This document shows, piece by piece, positions 47,141 through 59,096 of a stretch of 64,000 bases of DNA. The DNA comes from Zea mays (lineage: Eukaryota; Streptophyta; Magnoliopsida; Poales; Poaceae). Below the pieces are notes generated by a model. That model saw only the letters and a list, made by a program, of their open reading frames with translations. It was not told where the DNA came from and made no database searches. Positions within the stretch are counted from its first letter, which is position 1, and each line of letters opens with the position of its first letter. The position numbers and the translations under genes were made by a program. Where the stretch lies: the NCBI RefSeq assembly GCF_902167145.1, contig NC_050098.1:35210501-35274500 (forward strand). Reading direction: 5' to 3'.

Positions 47141-47698
47141 TCAAGGTTGGCTAGAAAAGAGCTTAGGGTACTTGGCTTTCAAATCATCTGCTCTTTCCCA
47201 GGTTGCTTCTTCATCTGAGTGATGGCCCCATTTGACTTTGCACATCCTAATGGTGCTTCTCCAAGTGACCTGATCTGCTGTCTCCAGAATTTGAGTTGGC
47301 TTCTCAATATATGTCAGATCTTCTTGAACTTCAAGATCCTTTGTTGGCAACTGCTCTTATGGCACTCTCAAACATTTCTTCAGTTGAGACACATGGAACA
47401 CATCATGCATAGCCTACAGATTCTCTAGTAAACTGAGTTGATATGCCACTTCTCCATGCCTCGCTTGAATTTGGTACGGTCCGATGTATCAAGGTGCTAG
47501 CTTGCCTTTGACTCTGTATCTTTTGATTCCTCTGATCGGTGACACCTTTAAGTAGACCTAGTCTCCTACTTCAAAGCTCAGTTCTCTTCTTCGGGTGTCA
47601 GCATAGCTTCGCTGTCTGGACTGTGTTGCCTTCAGATTCTCTCGGGCCATTCTGATGTTCTCTTCGGCTTCAAGAAAAATATCTGGACCGAACACCTA
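47141..47698 (-). pseudogene. pol: Integrase C-terminus with chromodomain remnant (Z copy 1)
   Basis: The minus strand shows the integrase tail (IFLEAEENIRMARENLKAT, then VSPIRGIKRYRVKGKLAP, AMHDVFHVSQLKKCL) and the chromodomain VKWGHHSDEEATWERADDLK ending near 47141. Stops at about 47560, 47486 and 47363 break it. Upstream it is fused directly to a Gln/Pro-rich gag stretch (VQQQPPPPQP, about 47700), so a single large deletion removed the end of gag through the integrase core. Confidence 0.82.
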
Positions 47699-47960
47699 GG
47701 GTTGAGGTGGGGGTGGCTGCTGCTGCACCTACTGCATCGCTGCTTAAGTCTGACGAATTGCTTGGATTTCTTGTGTCTGCATCAGGAACATCTGCTCAAT
47801 GGTCATCGGGCGTGGCAGTGGCAACTGATGCTACCGAGCTGCATCCTCCTAGGGTGCCTGATGTTCTGGCTGAGCATGTCTTGCACCTCTACGCCTGCTT
47901 TCAGACATCTGTAGAAATCACACACATATCAGATCTGACTCTACAGTCTTTCAGCATAAG
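47699..47960 (-). pseudogene. gag: gag C-terminal fragment (Z copy 1)
   Basis: The minus strand contains MTIEQMFLMQTQEIQAIRQ followed by Gln/Pro-rich sequence, typical of the gag linker of Del-type elements. It is short, frameshifted and contains stops. Confidence 0.5.
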
Positions 47961-48341
47961 AAAAGATGTATAGAAAATCTTCATAGCACTGAACAATTGA
48001 TCATCCTCACTGACAACTTCTCAGATAAAGAGGAAAGTGGAAATAAAGGGATTACCCAACTAAATAACCGACTTTATTAATAACTACACCAAGTTGCAGG
48101 GGATACCCACACCTTGGTGACAATCATTACAAAGATGCAACTTCATTACATGTTCATCACGACAAGCATCAAACATATGATAAGCAAACTAACTCTAATT
48201 AAGACTGACTAATACTAAGACACTGAATTACGCATTATTACAGACTCCGACACTATCGATCTATGGATCCAAATCTATCTGGGTCCTACAGTCAGGGGTA
48301 CCATACTCGAAGCGACCACAGGGCGGTGAACGGTAAGGGTG
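47961..48341. other. Non-coding part of Z internal copy 1
   Basis: AT-rich, no recognisable coding sequence. Confidence 0.5.
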
Positions 48342-49286
48342 CTAAATCCCAACAGGGGCGGGAGAACCACCATGCAGATAGTGGCGTGCTGCACACTCAG
48401 CATGCAATTCCGCAACTTCCGCCCGAACCTTGCCCAACTCGTCAAGGGTGTGGTCCAGCTCTGTGTTGAGCACGGCGGCCAGGTTGACCATGCTGTTCAG
48501 CCTGGGACTGCCTTCACCAAATGGCGAGACAATCACACCTCCAGCACTACTGGTTGAACGGCGAGGGTAGTTCTTCAGGTCAAGGCCGTTAGCTACTCCG
48601 CTGAACAATGAGCAATACTGAGAAAGTGCCCGTCGTGTTGCATCTTGCATGGCTGCTTCGGCAGTATCCCTCTTTGTAATAGAATAGTGCTCTGAGAAGG
48701 CCTCTGCACCCTAGAGATCATCGTCTGGACGGCGTACCAAGCAAGTATCCTCCAACTGGTCTGGGTATAACCCTCGACGGTGCTGGTAGACTACACAACG
48801 GTACTCGATAGACCAAGTGTGTCGGTCAAAGGCCCAACGCAGCAAGGTGTCAAGAGCGTCGTGGAAGTGACACCCGCGAGTGGCGTCGCGTGTGATGGGT
48901 CTAGCGATCCATCCCTCTGGCTCTGGCTCCTCCGAGAGCTCCGTGCCATGGCTCGAAATGCCACCAGCGTTGCCATCGTCTCCGTCTCCGTCAGGGTCTC
49001 CTCTAGCAGCCAGGATGCCCTGTGGTGGTGCATGGGGCATCTCTTGCTGAGGTGCAGGGGAGGGCTGCCTCCCAGACTCCACCTCCTGCTAAGACGAGGT
49101 GGAAGAGTCCTGCTGCTCCTGCTCCTGCTCCTGGCGTCGATGTTCCTGCTCCTCGTGCAGGCAACGATGCAGTCTCTCCAGGTGACTGGACTGACCTAGC
49201 ACCATGCGACGCAGTGGACGCTCCGCCAGGCGAGAAGGAAAAAAGGGGATCACTGACTTACGTGCAGTGCATCTAATATGAGCCAT
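48342..49286 (-). pseudogene. Unknown element-encoded protein near the PBS (Z copy 1)
   Basis: One minus-strand frame of about 314 codons is broken only by stops at 49089 and 48711. It starts MAHIRCTARKSVIPFF, has a Gln/Glu repeat, a Pro-rich and an acidic segment, then TLLRWAFDRHTWSIEYRC, YPDQLEDTCLVRRPDDDL and LAAVLNTELDHTLDELGKVR (probably helical). It occupies the gag position of a pol-deleted element. I do not recognise a domain; related open frames seem common in grass repeats. Copy 2 has an additional stop. Confidence 0.55.
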
Positions 49287-49505
49287 CTACAAAAGACATC
49301 GTAAGCACAATTGTGAGAGTAGAATTATAAGACCAGAAAGTAAACAGAAAGGAAAGTGAGACAAAACTTTTGAGATAAGTAAATAACATAGAGTTGGTCA
49401 AGATGACCAACTTTTGAAATGACTCTAAAGATCAAGGTGAGAGTAGGAGTCTATAATCCTTAGAGCGACCATTCTAGTCTAGGTTAGTGGTCCTATAGTC
49501 AGCAA

Positions 49506-49518
49506 GGCTTTGATACCA
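49506..49518 (-). other. Primer binding site (tRNA-iMet type), Z copy 1
   Basis: The minus strand reads TGGTATCAAAGCC, one change from TGGTATCAGAGC. It lies 4 nt from the end of the middle LTR. Confidence 0.85.
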
Positions 49519-49522
49519 CTTA

Positions 49523-52500
49523 TGTCACACTAGGTTTTGGAAGGCAAACCGAATGTGAACCATGTACGTGCCAGGATCAGAACTCACGTACACAACGATT
49601 ACATAATTGGACATCATCACACAATGCTCAAAATAAATAGTGGAAAGGTACTTTAATAACATCAAGATGTCCAAGACATCCATAGTCTAATACATAACCA
49701 TTGTCTTTAACATTAATATCGAAGTGCGGAATACGAAACGTAGAAGATAAACCTACTCAGGCAGCTAACTCGGGGTTTGCCACTAAGGAAAACTAGTACT
49801 CGTCCTAGTCCTGGAACTCCTCAAAGTCCTCCATGTTGCCAGCATCACCTCTTTAGCACTGAGTACAGTGGGGACAACCTGGGGTGGGGTGGTTTGTAAA
49901 TAAAGGGTGAGTACACATCAACGTACTCAGCAAATGTCCCGTTTGGCAAAAGTGGACTAGTTGTATGTGGGGTTGAGGTTAAGCAGTTGCTTTTAGTTGG
50001 TCAAACATTTATTACTATGAATAGAGCCAAATTTTAGTAATAAACCCAGTTATTACCCAAAAGTACTCCCTCCAAGAGGAAATACGAGAGATTATTACTC
50101 TAACCAACATTTCTTAACCATCATCATAAATTAATCAAGGTTCTTCTAATCAAAGAGGATCCCAAGGCTGCTCTTAACCGTGAGCTCGGCTGATATACCA
50201 GTTTCTAACACTCTACAGAGGTTGCACACTTTACCCACGAGTCATGATGTATGGCCAAGGATACACTACGTAGCCTTTACAAAGACTCCCCTGGTGCATA
50301 GCTGCTCGTTAGGTTTCCCAGTTGTACAAACGTAGTACACCTCCCCAAGGTGGGTGACTCACAAAACCAAATCGAATGAACCTCTGCACCCCTCTTGGCA
50401 GAGCGAGCACTACGCCCCAGCCCTCATTGACGGCCCTCAGGCAAAGCCAACTACACCCCTAAGTTCATCTAATTAATAAGCTAAGGGCGTCCCATTCCAC
50501 CCTCATGGTTGCACTGTTATCCCGGGTGGTCACTCCACGAATAGGTCCTTACGGAGAGGTACTAAGGAAAATGGCCTGAGCCCCCTAGAGTATCACAATA
50601 TCATCTTTGGGATAACATCATCGTATCATAAATAATCACATCATGTTCATTGATTAAGTTAAAGCAATATCATAAAGCTAACCATGATAACCCCAAAGGT
50701 AAACAAGGATAAGTAAATACAAACTAGTCAATCCTCAGGTTTCAGTAATGTAATGCGGGACAGTGAATTATGAAGTATGTAGGATATAATAGGTCAAAGG
50801 ACACTTGCCTTCACCAGGTTGTTGCTAAGGAAGATCTTCAGCAACACACTCAGGAACCACAGGCTGCTCGTTGTCTAAATAAAGCGATCATACATTCAAT
50901 ACATTTGGTAAATGATAAATAAACAACACATTAATCATGTACAAACATGGGAACACATCTCAAAAAGAAAATTATAAATTCGAAAGGGAATTTAAATTAT
51001 AGGGTGAACTAATTCTCATTAAGTAGTTGATTATTCTCTAAGTATTGTCCATGATTACATAATCTGATTTAATCCCTTTTAATGAGACATATAAATTAAA
51101 CCAGAGATAAATCCATGTAATACACATTATTAATCTCACAAGAATAAATATACTTTAACCACTAGGATTTTCCTTTTATTTATTTTATTAAATGAATAAA
51201 TTAATACATATACTAGTTCATAGTTAGCCATAAAAAAAATAGAGTGTGCAGATAGTGAATGGAACTAACTTATTTAAATAGAGAATATTCCTATAAACAT
51301 TTTGCAATTTGAATCACTAAATTTGGAGTTCATATGCAAAATATATGAAATAAACAAGTTTGGGAGTTTAAAATATGAAAATAAGTCTAATTCTGTAATT
51401 ATTTACAAGCCTAGGGTTCAATCTGCAAGATTACAGGGGCCTGCGCGCGAAAACCAGGGACGACGTGTTGGTTCCAACTAAACCGAGAGTCTCTTTAACA
51501 AAATCACCGCGCGAAGGGGTATCGGGCTTTCTCGGCCGTCGGATCTGAGATCAATGGTTGAAAATAGATCCGCGGGCGAGCGCGCGGACGCAGGCACGCA
51601 CTGACCAGTGGGCCAGGGCGATTAGCGACCGAGGCGGGGAGGCAGACAGACTGGTCGAGCTCGGTGCCCGGGGCACAGGCGACTGATGGATGGGTCCTGA
51701 CACAAGGCGCGCGGGCGCGAAGCGGTATACCGCGATCTGGGCCGTGCGATCGGGATCAGACGGTGGAGATCAACACCGAGAGGGGTTAACGGCTGCGGGC
51801 GGCGCCGCTCCTCGCGGCGGTGAGGTCGCCGGAGTTGGGGCGGCACGTGCTACGACAGTTCCGGGGTCGCCGGGGTTGGCCAGAACTGAACAGGAAGACT
51901 CAGCAAACTCGCTGGTGGGGTTGTGGCCACGAGACCGGGGTCAGAGAGGGGAGAACGGCAGGGGAAGGCTCCGGGCGAGTCGGGGCAATTCCAGTGAGGA
52001 ATTCCGACCACGGGGAGGGGCAATTCGATTGTGATAGGGCTCGGCTAGAACCGGCGGAGGTAGGGAAGTACTATGGATCTACACTAGGACACAGGATGGG
52101 GCTGGGTTGACCGGACACAGCGAGGGGCGCGGTGAGCAAACGCGGCCGCACACCGGCGAGACCGAATTGGCCACGGTGAGGCGTGAATAAGGGAAACCAA
52201 GCACAGGAACGGACGTCTCACCTCGGGTCAGAGCTCGGGGTGGCTTGGCGTGGCTTCCGGCGAGCTAGGTGACCGGCACGGCGGGCGCGGGTCTCCGGCG
52301 AGGTCGAGTGGCGTGGGTAGAGCGCGAGAGAGAGCGAGCTTGCACAAAATGGAATGGGGGAGCGAGTGCGGGTGCGGATGGTGCTAAAGAAGGAGTTGGG
52401 GTGCGTGGGCGGGCGACGTGGCCGGGGACCTCGGTGTGCGTGCGCAAGTGCGCGCGTGTTGGTCCACGGCGGGGCGCGGGGAAGGCAGAGCTGACAGGGC

Positions 52501-53092
52501 GGTCCCACTGCGCAGCGAGAGGGAGAGGGTGCGCGGAGGGAATGACTCACTATACTGACGAAGCGAGCCCGCGAGGCAGAGACAGGAAAGGGCGCGTGAG
52601 CGAGGGCAACCGGTGCCAACAACCCGGTCCCACTGGGTAGAGAGAGGGAGAGAGAGCGTGCGGGGAAGGAAACCGCCGCTGACAGGTGCAACCCACCTGT
52701 CAGGTGGCGCGGGCGCGCGTCCTGGCTGCGCCGATTGGGCTGCTTTGGCCTTTTCTATTTCCCTAGAATTTCTAATTGCTTTTCCATTTCTTTTTCTCTA
52801 GGATTTTCAATTCAAACTCAAACCAATTTTCAAATTCAAACTAATTCAAACATATGCAACAATTCAAAGAATATTTAAGCTCAGCATGATGCATCATTTC
52901 ATGACTCATAATGTTTTGGCAAAAATAAATAATTAATCCCTCCCTAATTAAGCTATATCTACTCAAAAGGAAAGAGAGAGAGTGAATCTAGAGAGAGAGA
53001 TAGGAGCTAGAGTGAGAGAGAGAGAAGAGTAACACCTGAATTTGGATGATAATAAGAAAGAAATTTTATACCCCCAAATTCAGGGTGTTACA
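49523..53092 (-). repeat. Middle (recombinant) LTR of Z
   Basis: 3570 bp. Left of 50785 it shares diagnostic variants with the right LTR, including absence of the ~50-bp segment at 44185. Right of 50839 it shares variants with the left LTR. See findings. Confidence 0.93.
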
Positions 53093-53129
53093 GACCTATC
53101 CTCCTTAAAAAGAATCTCGCCCTCGAGAT

Positions 53130-53687
53130 TCAAGGTTGGCTAGAAAAGAGCTCAGGGTACTTGGCTTTCAAATCATCTGCTCTTTCCCAGGTTGCTTCTT
53201 CATCTGAGTGATGGCCCCATTTGACTTTGCACATCCTAATGGTGCTTCTCCAAGTGACCTGATCTGCTGTCTCCAGAATTTGAGTTGGCTTCTCAATATA
53301 TGTCAGATCTTCTTGAACTTCAAGATCCTTTGTTGGCAACTGCTCTTATGGCACTCTCAAACATTTCTTCAGTTGAGACACATGGAACACATCATGCATA
53401 GCCGACAGATTCTCTAGTAAACTGAGTTGATATGCCACTTCTCCATGCCTCGCTTGAATTTGGTACGGTCCGATGTATCAAGGTGCTAGCTTGCCTTTGA
53501 CTCTGTATCTTTTGATTCCTCTGATCGGTGACACCTTTAAGTAGACCTAGTCTCCTACTTCAAAGCTCAGTTCTCTTCTTCGGGTGTCAGCATAGCTTTG
53601 CTGTCTGGACTGTGTTGCCTTCAGATTCTCTCGGACCATTCTGATGTTCTCTTCGGCTTCAAGAAAAATATCTGGACCGAACACCTA
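53130..53687 (-). pseudogene. pol: Integrase C-terminus with chromodomain remnant (Z copy 2)
   Basis: Same as copy 1 with few substitutions (AKYPELF in place of AKYPKLF in the chromodomain end). The same three internal stops are present, so they predate the duplication. Confidence 0.82.
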
Positions 53688-53949
53688 GGGTTGAGGTGGG
53701 GGTGGCTGCTGCTGCACCTACTGCATCGCTGCTTAAGTTTGACGAATTGCTTGGATTTCTTGTGTCTGCATCAGGAACATCTGCTCAATGGTCATCGGGC
53801 GTGGCAGTGGCAACTGATGCTACCGAGCTGCATCCTCCTAGGGTGCCTGATGTTCTGGATGAGCATGTCTTGCACCTCTACGCCTGTTTTCGGACATCTG
53901 TAGAAATCACACACATATCAGATCTGACTCTACAGTCTTTCAGCATAAG
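53688..53949 (-). pseudogene. gag: gag C-terminal fragment (Z copy 2)
   Basis: Counterpart of 47699-47960, with the same fusion junction to integrase. Confidence 0.5.
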
Positions 53950-54330
53950 AAAAGATGTATAGAAAATCTTCATAGCACTGAACAATTGATCATCCTCACT
54001 GACAACGTCTCAGATAAAGAGGAAGGTGGAAATAAAGGGATTACCCAACTAAATAACCGACTTTATTAATAACTACACCAAGTTGCAGGGGATACCCACA
54101 CCTTGGTGACAATCATTACAAAGATCCAACTTCATTACATGTTCATCACGACAAGCATCAAACATATGATAAGCAAACTAACTCTAATTAAGACTGACTA
54201 ATACTAAGACACTGAATTACGCATTATTACAGACTCCGACACTATCGATCTATGGATCCAAATCTATCTGGGTCCTACAGTCAGGGGTACCATACTCGAA
54301 GCGACCACAGGGCGGTGAACGATAAGGGTG

Positions 54331-55275
54331 CTAAATCCCAACAGGGGCGGGAGAACCACCATGTAGATAGTGGCGTGCTGCACACTCAGCATGAAATTCC
54401 GCAACTTCCGCCCGAACCTTGCCCAACTCGTCAAGGGTGTGGTCCAGCTCTGTGTTGAGCACGGCGGCCAGGTTGACCATGCTGTTCAGCCTGGGACTGC
54501 CTTCACCAAATGGCGAGACAATCACACCTCCAGCACTACCGGTTGAACGGCGAGGGTAGTTCTTCAGGTCAAGGCCGTCAGCTACTCCGCTGAACAATGA
54601 GCAATACTGAGAAAGTGCCCGTCGTGTTGCATCTTGCATGGCTGCTTCGGCAGTATCCCTCTTTGTAATAGAATAGTGCTCTGAGAAGGCCTCTGCACCC
54701 TAGAGATCATCGTTTGGACGGTGTACCAAGCAAGTATCCTCCAACTGGTCTGGGTATAACCCTCGACGGTGCTGGTAGACTACACAACGGTACTCGATAG
54801 ACCAAGTGTGTCGGTCAAAGGCCCAACGCAGCAAGGTGTCAAGAGCGTCGTGGAAGTGACACCCGCGAGTGGCGTCGCGTGTGATGGGTCTAGCGATCCA
54901 TCCCTCTGGCTCTGGCTCCTCCGAGAGCTCTGTGCCATGGCTCGAAATGCCACCAGCGTTGCCATCGTCTCCGTCTCCATCAGGGTCTCCTCTAGCAGCC
55001 AGGATGCCCTGTGGTGGTGCATGGGGCATCTCTTGCTGAGGTGCAGGGGAGGGCTGCCTCCCAGACTCCACCTCCTGCTAAGACGAGGTGGAAGAGTCCT
55101 GCTGCTCCTACTCCTGCTCCTGGCGTCGATGTTCCTGCTCCTCGTGCAGGCAACGATGCAGTCTCTCCAGGTGACTGGACTGACCTAGCACCATGCGACG
55201 CAGTGGACGCTCCGCCAGGCGAGAAGGCAAAAAGGGGATCACTGACTTACGTGCAGTGCATCTAATATGAGCCAT
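54331..55275 (-). pseudogene. Unknown element-encoded protein near the PBS (Z copy 2)
   Basis: Counterpart of 48342-49286. It starts MAHIRCTARKSVIPFL at 55275, shares the stops at the equivalent positions and gains one more TAG in the Gln/Glu repeat (about 55110). Confidence 0.55.
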
Positions 55276-55494
55276 CTACAAAAGACATCGTAAGCACAAT
55301 TGTGAGAGTAGAATTATAAGACCAGAAAGTAAACAGAAAGGAAAGTGAGACAAAACTTTTGAGATAAGTAAATAACATAGAGTTGGTCAAGATGACCAAC
55401 TTTTGAAATGACTCTAAAGATCAAGGTGAGAGTAGGAGTCTATAATCCTTAGAGCGACCATTCTAGTCTAGGTTAGTGGTCCTATAGTCAGCAA

Positions 55495-55507
55495 GGCTTT
55501 GATACCA
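55495..55507 (-). other. Primer binding site (tRNA-iMet type), Z copy 2
   Basis: TGGTATCAAAGCC on the minus strand, 4 nt from the right LTR. Confidence 0.85.
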
Positions 55508-55511
55508 CTTA

Positions 55512-58500
55512 TGTCACACTAGGTTTTGGAAGGCAAACCGAATGTGAACCATGTACGTGCCAGGATCAGAACTCACGTACACAACGATTACATAATTGGA
55601 CATCATCACACAATGCTCAAAATAAATAGTGGAAAGGTACTTTAATAACATCAAGATGTCCAAGACATCCATAGTCTAATACATAACCATTGTCTTTAAC
55701 ATTAATATCGAAGTGCGGAATACGAAACGTAGAAGATAAACCTACTCAGGCAGCTAACTCGGGATTTGCCACTAAGGAAAACTAGTACTCGTCCTAGTCC
55801 TGGAACTCCTCAAAGTCCTCCATGTTGCCAGCATCACCTCTTTAGCACTGAGTACAGTGGGGACAACCTGGGGTGGGGTGGTTTGTAAATAAAGGGTGAG
55901 TACACATCAACGTACTCAGCAAATGTCCCGTTTGGCAAAAGTGGACTAGTTGTATGTGGGGTTGAGGTTAATCAGTTGCTTTTAGTTGGTCAAACATTTA
56001 TTACTATGAATAGAGCCAAATTTTAGTAATAAACCCAGTTATTACCCAAAAGTACTCCCTCCAAGAGGAAATACGAGAGATTATTACTCTAACCAACATT
56101 TCTTAACCATCATCATAAATTAATCAAGGTTCTTCTAATCAAAGAGGATCCCAAGGCTGCTCTTAACCGTGAGCTCGGCTGATATACCAGTTTCTAACAC
56201 TCTGCAGAGGTTGCACACTTTACCCACGAGTCATGATGTATGGCCAAGGATACACTACGTAGCCTTTACAAAGACTCCCCTGGTGCATAGCTGCTCGTTA
56301 GGTTTCCCAGTTGTACAAACGTAGTACACCTCCCCAAGGTGGGTGACTCACAAAACCAAATCGAATGAACCTCTGCACCCCCCTTGGCAGAGCGAGCACT
56401 ACGCCCCAGCCCTCATTGACGGCCCTCAGGCAAAGCCAACTACACCCCTAGGTTCATCTAATTAATAAGCTAAGGGCGTCCCATTCCACCCTCATGGTTG
56501 CACTGTTATCCCGGGTGGTCACTCCACGAACAGGTCCTTACGGAGAGGTACTCAGGAAAATGGCCTGAGCCCCCTAGAGTATCACAATATCATCTTTGGG
56601 ATAACATCATCGTATCATAAATAATCACATCATGTTCATTGATTAAGTTAAAGCAATATCATAAAGCTAACCATGATAACCCCAAAGGTAAACAAGGATA
56701 AGTAAATACAAACTAGTCAATCCTCAGGTTTCAGTAATGTAATGCGGGACAGTGAATTATGAAGTATGTAGGATATAATAGGTCAAAGGACACTTGCCTT
56801 CACCAGGTTGTTGCTCAGGAAGATCTTTAGCAACACACTCAGGAACCATGGACTGCTCGTTGTCTAAATAAAGCGATCATACATTCAATACATTTGGTAA
56901 ATGACAAATAAACAACACATCAATCATGTACAAACATGGGAACATATCTCAAAAAGAAAAGTATAAATTCAAAAGGGAATTTATGTTATAGGGTGAACTA
57001 ATTCTCATTAAGTAGTTGATTATTCTCTAAGTATTGTCCATGATTACATAATCTGATTTAATTCCTTTTAATGAGACATATAAATTAAACCAGAGATAAA
57101 TTCATGTAATACACATTATTAATCTCACAAGGATAAATATACTTTAACCACTAGGGTTTTCCTTTTATTTATTTTATTAAATGAATAAATCAATACATAT
57201 ACTAGTTCATAGTTAGCCATAAAAAATTAGAGTGTGCATATAGTGAATGGAACTAATTTATTTAAACAGAGAATATTCCTATGAAAATTTTGCAATTTGA
57301 ATCACTAAATTTGGAGTTCATATGCAAAAGATATGAAATAAACAAGTTTGGGAGTTTAAAATATGAAAATAAGTCCAATTATGTAATTATCTACAAGCCC
57401 AGGGTTCAATCTGCAAAATTACAGGGGCCTGCGCGTGAAAACCGGGGACGACGGGTTGATTTCATCTAAACCGAGGGTCTCTTTAACAAAATCACCGCGC
57501 GAAGGGGTATCGGGCTTTCTCGGCCGTCAGATTCGAGATCAACGGTTGAAAACAGATCCGTGGGCGAGCGCGTGGATGCGGGCGTGGGCGCGCTTTGACC
57601 AGTGGGCCAGGGTGATCAGCGATCGAGGCGGGGAGGTAGACTGACTAGTCGGGCCCGGTGCCAGGGGCACAGGTGACTGACCGATGGGTCCGGACATAGG
57701 GCGCACAGGCATGAAGCGGTATCCCGCGATCTCGACTGTGCAATCGGGATCAGATGGTGGAGATCAACACTGGGAGGGGTTAAAGGCTGCGGGCGGCGCT
57801 GCTCCTTCTCGTGGCGGTGAGGTCGCCAGAGTTGGGGCGGGTGCATGCTACGACGGTTCCGGGGTCGCCAGGGTTGGCCAGAACTGAAGAGGAAGACTCG
57901 GCGAACTCGTTGGTGGGGTTGTGGCCACGAGACCAAGGTGAGAGAGGGGAGAACGGCGGGGGGGAAGGCTCCGGGCGGGTCGGGGCAATTCTGGGGAGGA
58001 ATTCCGACCACGGGGAGGGGCAATTCCACTGTGATAGGGCTCCGCTAGAACCGGCGGAGTTGGGGAAGTACTATGGATCTACACCAGGACACGGGACGAG
58101 GCTGGGTTGGCCGTGCACCGCACGAGGCACGGCGAGCAAACGCGTCCGCACACCAAGGAGACTGAATTGGCCACGGTGAGGCATGAATAATGGAAACCAA
58201 GCATGAGAACAGACGTCTCACCTCGGGGCGGAGCTCGGGGTGGCTTGGCGTGGCTTCCGGCGAGCTAGGTGACCGGCACGGCGGGCGCGGGTCTCCGGCG
58301 AGGTCGAGCAGCATGGGCAAAGCGCGAGAGAGAGCGAGCTTGCGCGAAATGGAACGGAGGAGGAAGTGCGGGCGGTGCTAAAAAAGGAGCTGGGGTGCGT
58401 GGGCGGGCGACGTGGCCGGGGATCTCGGCGTGCGTGCGCGAGTGCACGCGTGTTGGTCCATGGCGGGGCACGGGGAAGGAGAGCTAACAGGGCGGTCCCA

Positions 58501-59091
58501 CTATGTAGCGAGAGGGAGAGGGCGCACGGAGGGAACAGCTCGGTGTGCTGACGAAGTGGGCCCACGAGGCAGAGACAGCAAAGGGCGCGTGAGCAAGGGC
58601 AACTGGTGCCAACAACCCGGTCCCACTGGGCAGAGAGAGGGAGAGAGAGAGCGCGCGGGGAAGGAAACCGCCGCTGACAGGTGGAACCCACTTGTCAGGC
58701 GGCGCGGGCGCATGGGCGTGCGGCCTGGCTGGGCTGGTTGGCCTGCTTTGGCTTTTTCGATTTCCCTGGAATTTCTAATTGCTTTTCCATTTCTTTTTCT
58801 CTAGGGTTTTCAATTCCAACTGAAACCAAGTTTCAAATTCAAACTAATTCAAACATGTGCAACAATTCAAAGAATATTTAAGCTCAGCATGATGCATCAT
58901 TTCATGACTCATAATGTTTTGGCAAAAATTAATAATTAATCCCTGCCTAATTAAGCTATATCTACTCAAAAGGAAAGAGAGAGAGAATCTAGAGAGAGAT
59001 AGGAGCTAGAGTGAGAGAGAGAGAAGAGTAACACCTGAATTTGGATGACAATAAGAAAGAAATTTTGTACCCCCAAATTCAGGGTGTTACA
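55512..59091 (-). repeat. Right LTR of Z (5' LTR of the array)
   Basis: 3580 bp. Right of about 56840 it is clearly more diverged from the other two LTRs (for example the GC-rich core 57440-58720). Confidence 0.93.
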
Positions 59092-59096
59092 CCTAC
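59092..59096. repeat. Candidate TSD of Z, right copy (CCTAC)
   Basis: Matches CATAC at 43468-43472 in four of five bases. Confidence 0.6.

Larger units (their letters stand above)
53093..55511 (-). mobile_element. Z internal region, copy 2
   Basis: Near-identical to 47104-49522, with the same deletion junction. It holds the PPT (53093), integrase tail/chromodomain, gag fragment, unknown protein and PBS (55495-55507). Confidence 0.9.
43473..59091 (-). mobile_element. Element Z: tandem Tekay/Del-type Gypsy element, LTR-int-LTR-int-LTR
   Basis: Three ~3.6 kb LTRs (43473-47103, 49523-53092, 55512-59091) flank two ~2.4 kb internal regions. The minus strand of each LTR starts TGTAACACCCTGAATTTGGG and ends AGTGTGACA or GGGTGTGACA. 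A tRNA-iMet-type PBS and a chromodomain remnant place it with the Tekay/Del chromoviruses. Internal regions lack protease, RT, RNase H and the integrase core, so it is non-autonomous. A near-matching 5-bp duplication occurs only at the outer ends; both sides of the middle LTR carry internal PBS/PPT sequence, the hallmark of a tandem made by recombination and not two insertions. Confidence 0.92.
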
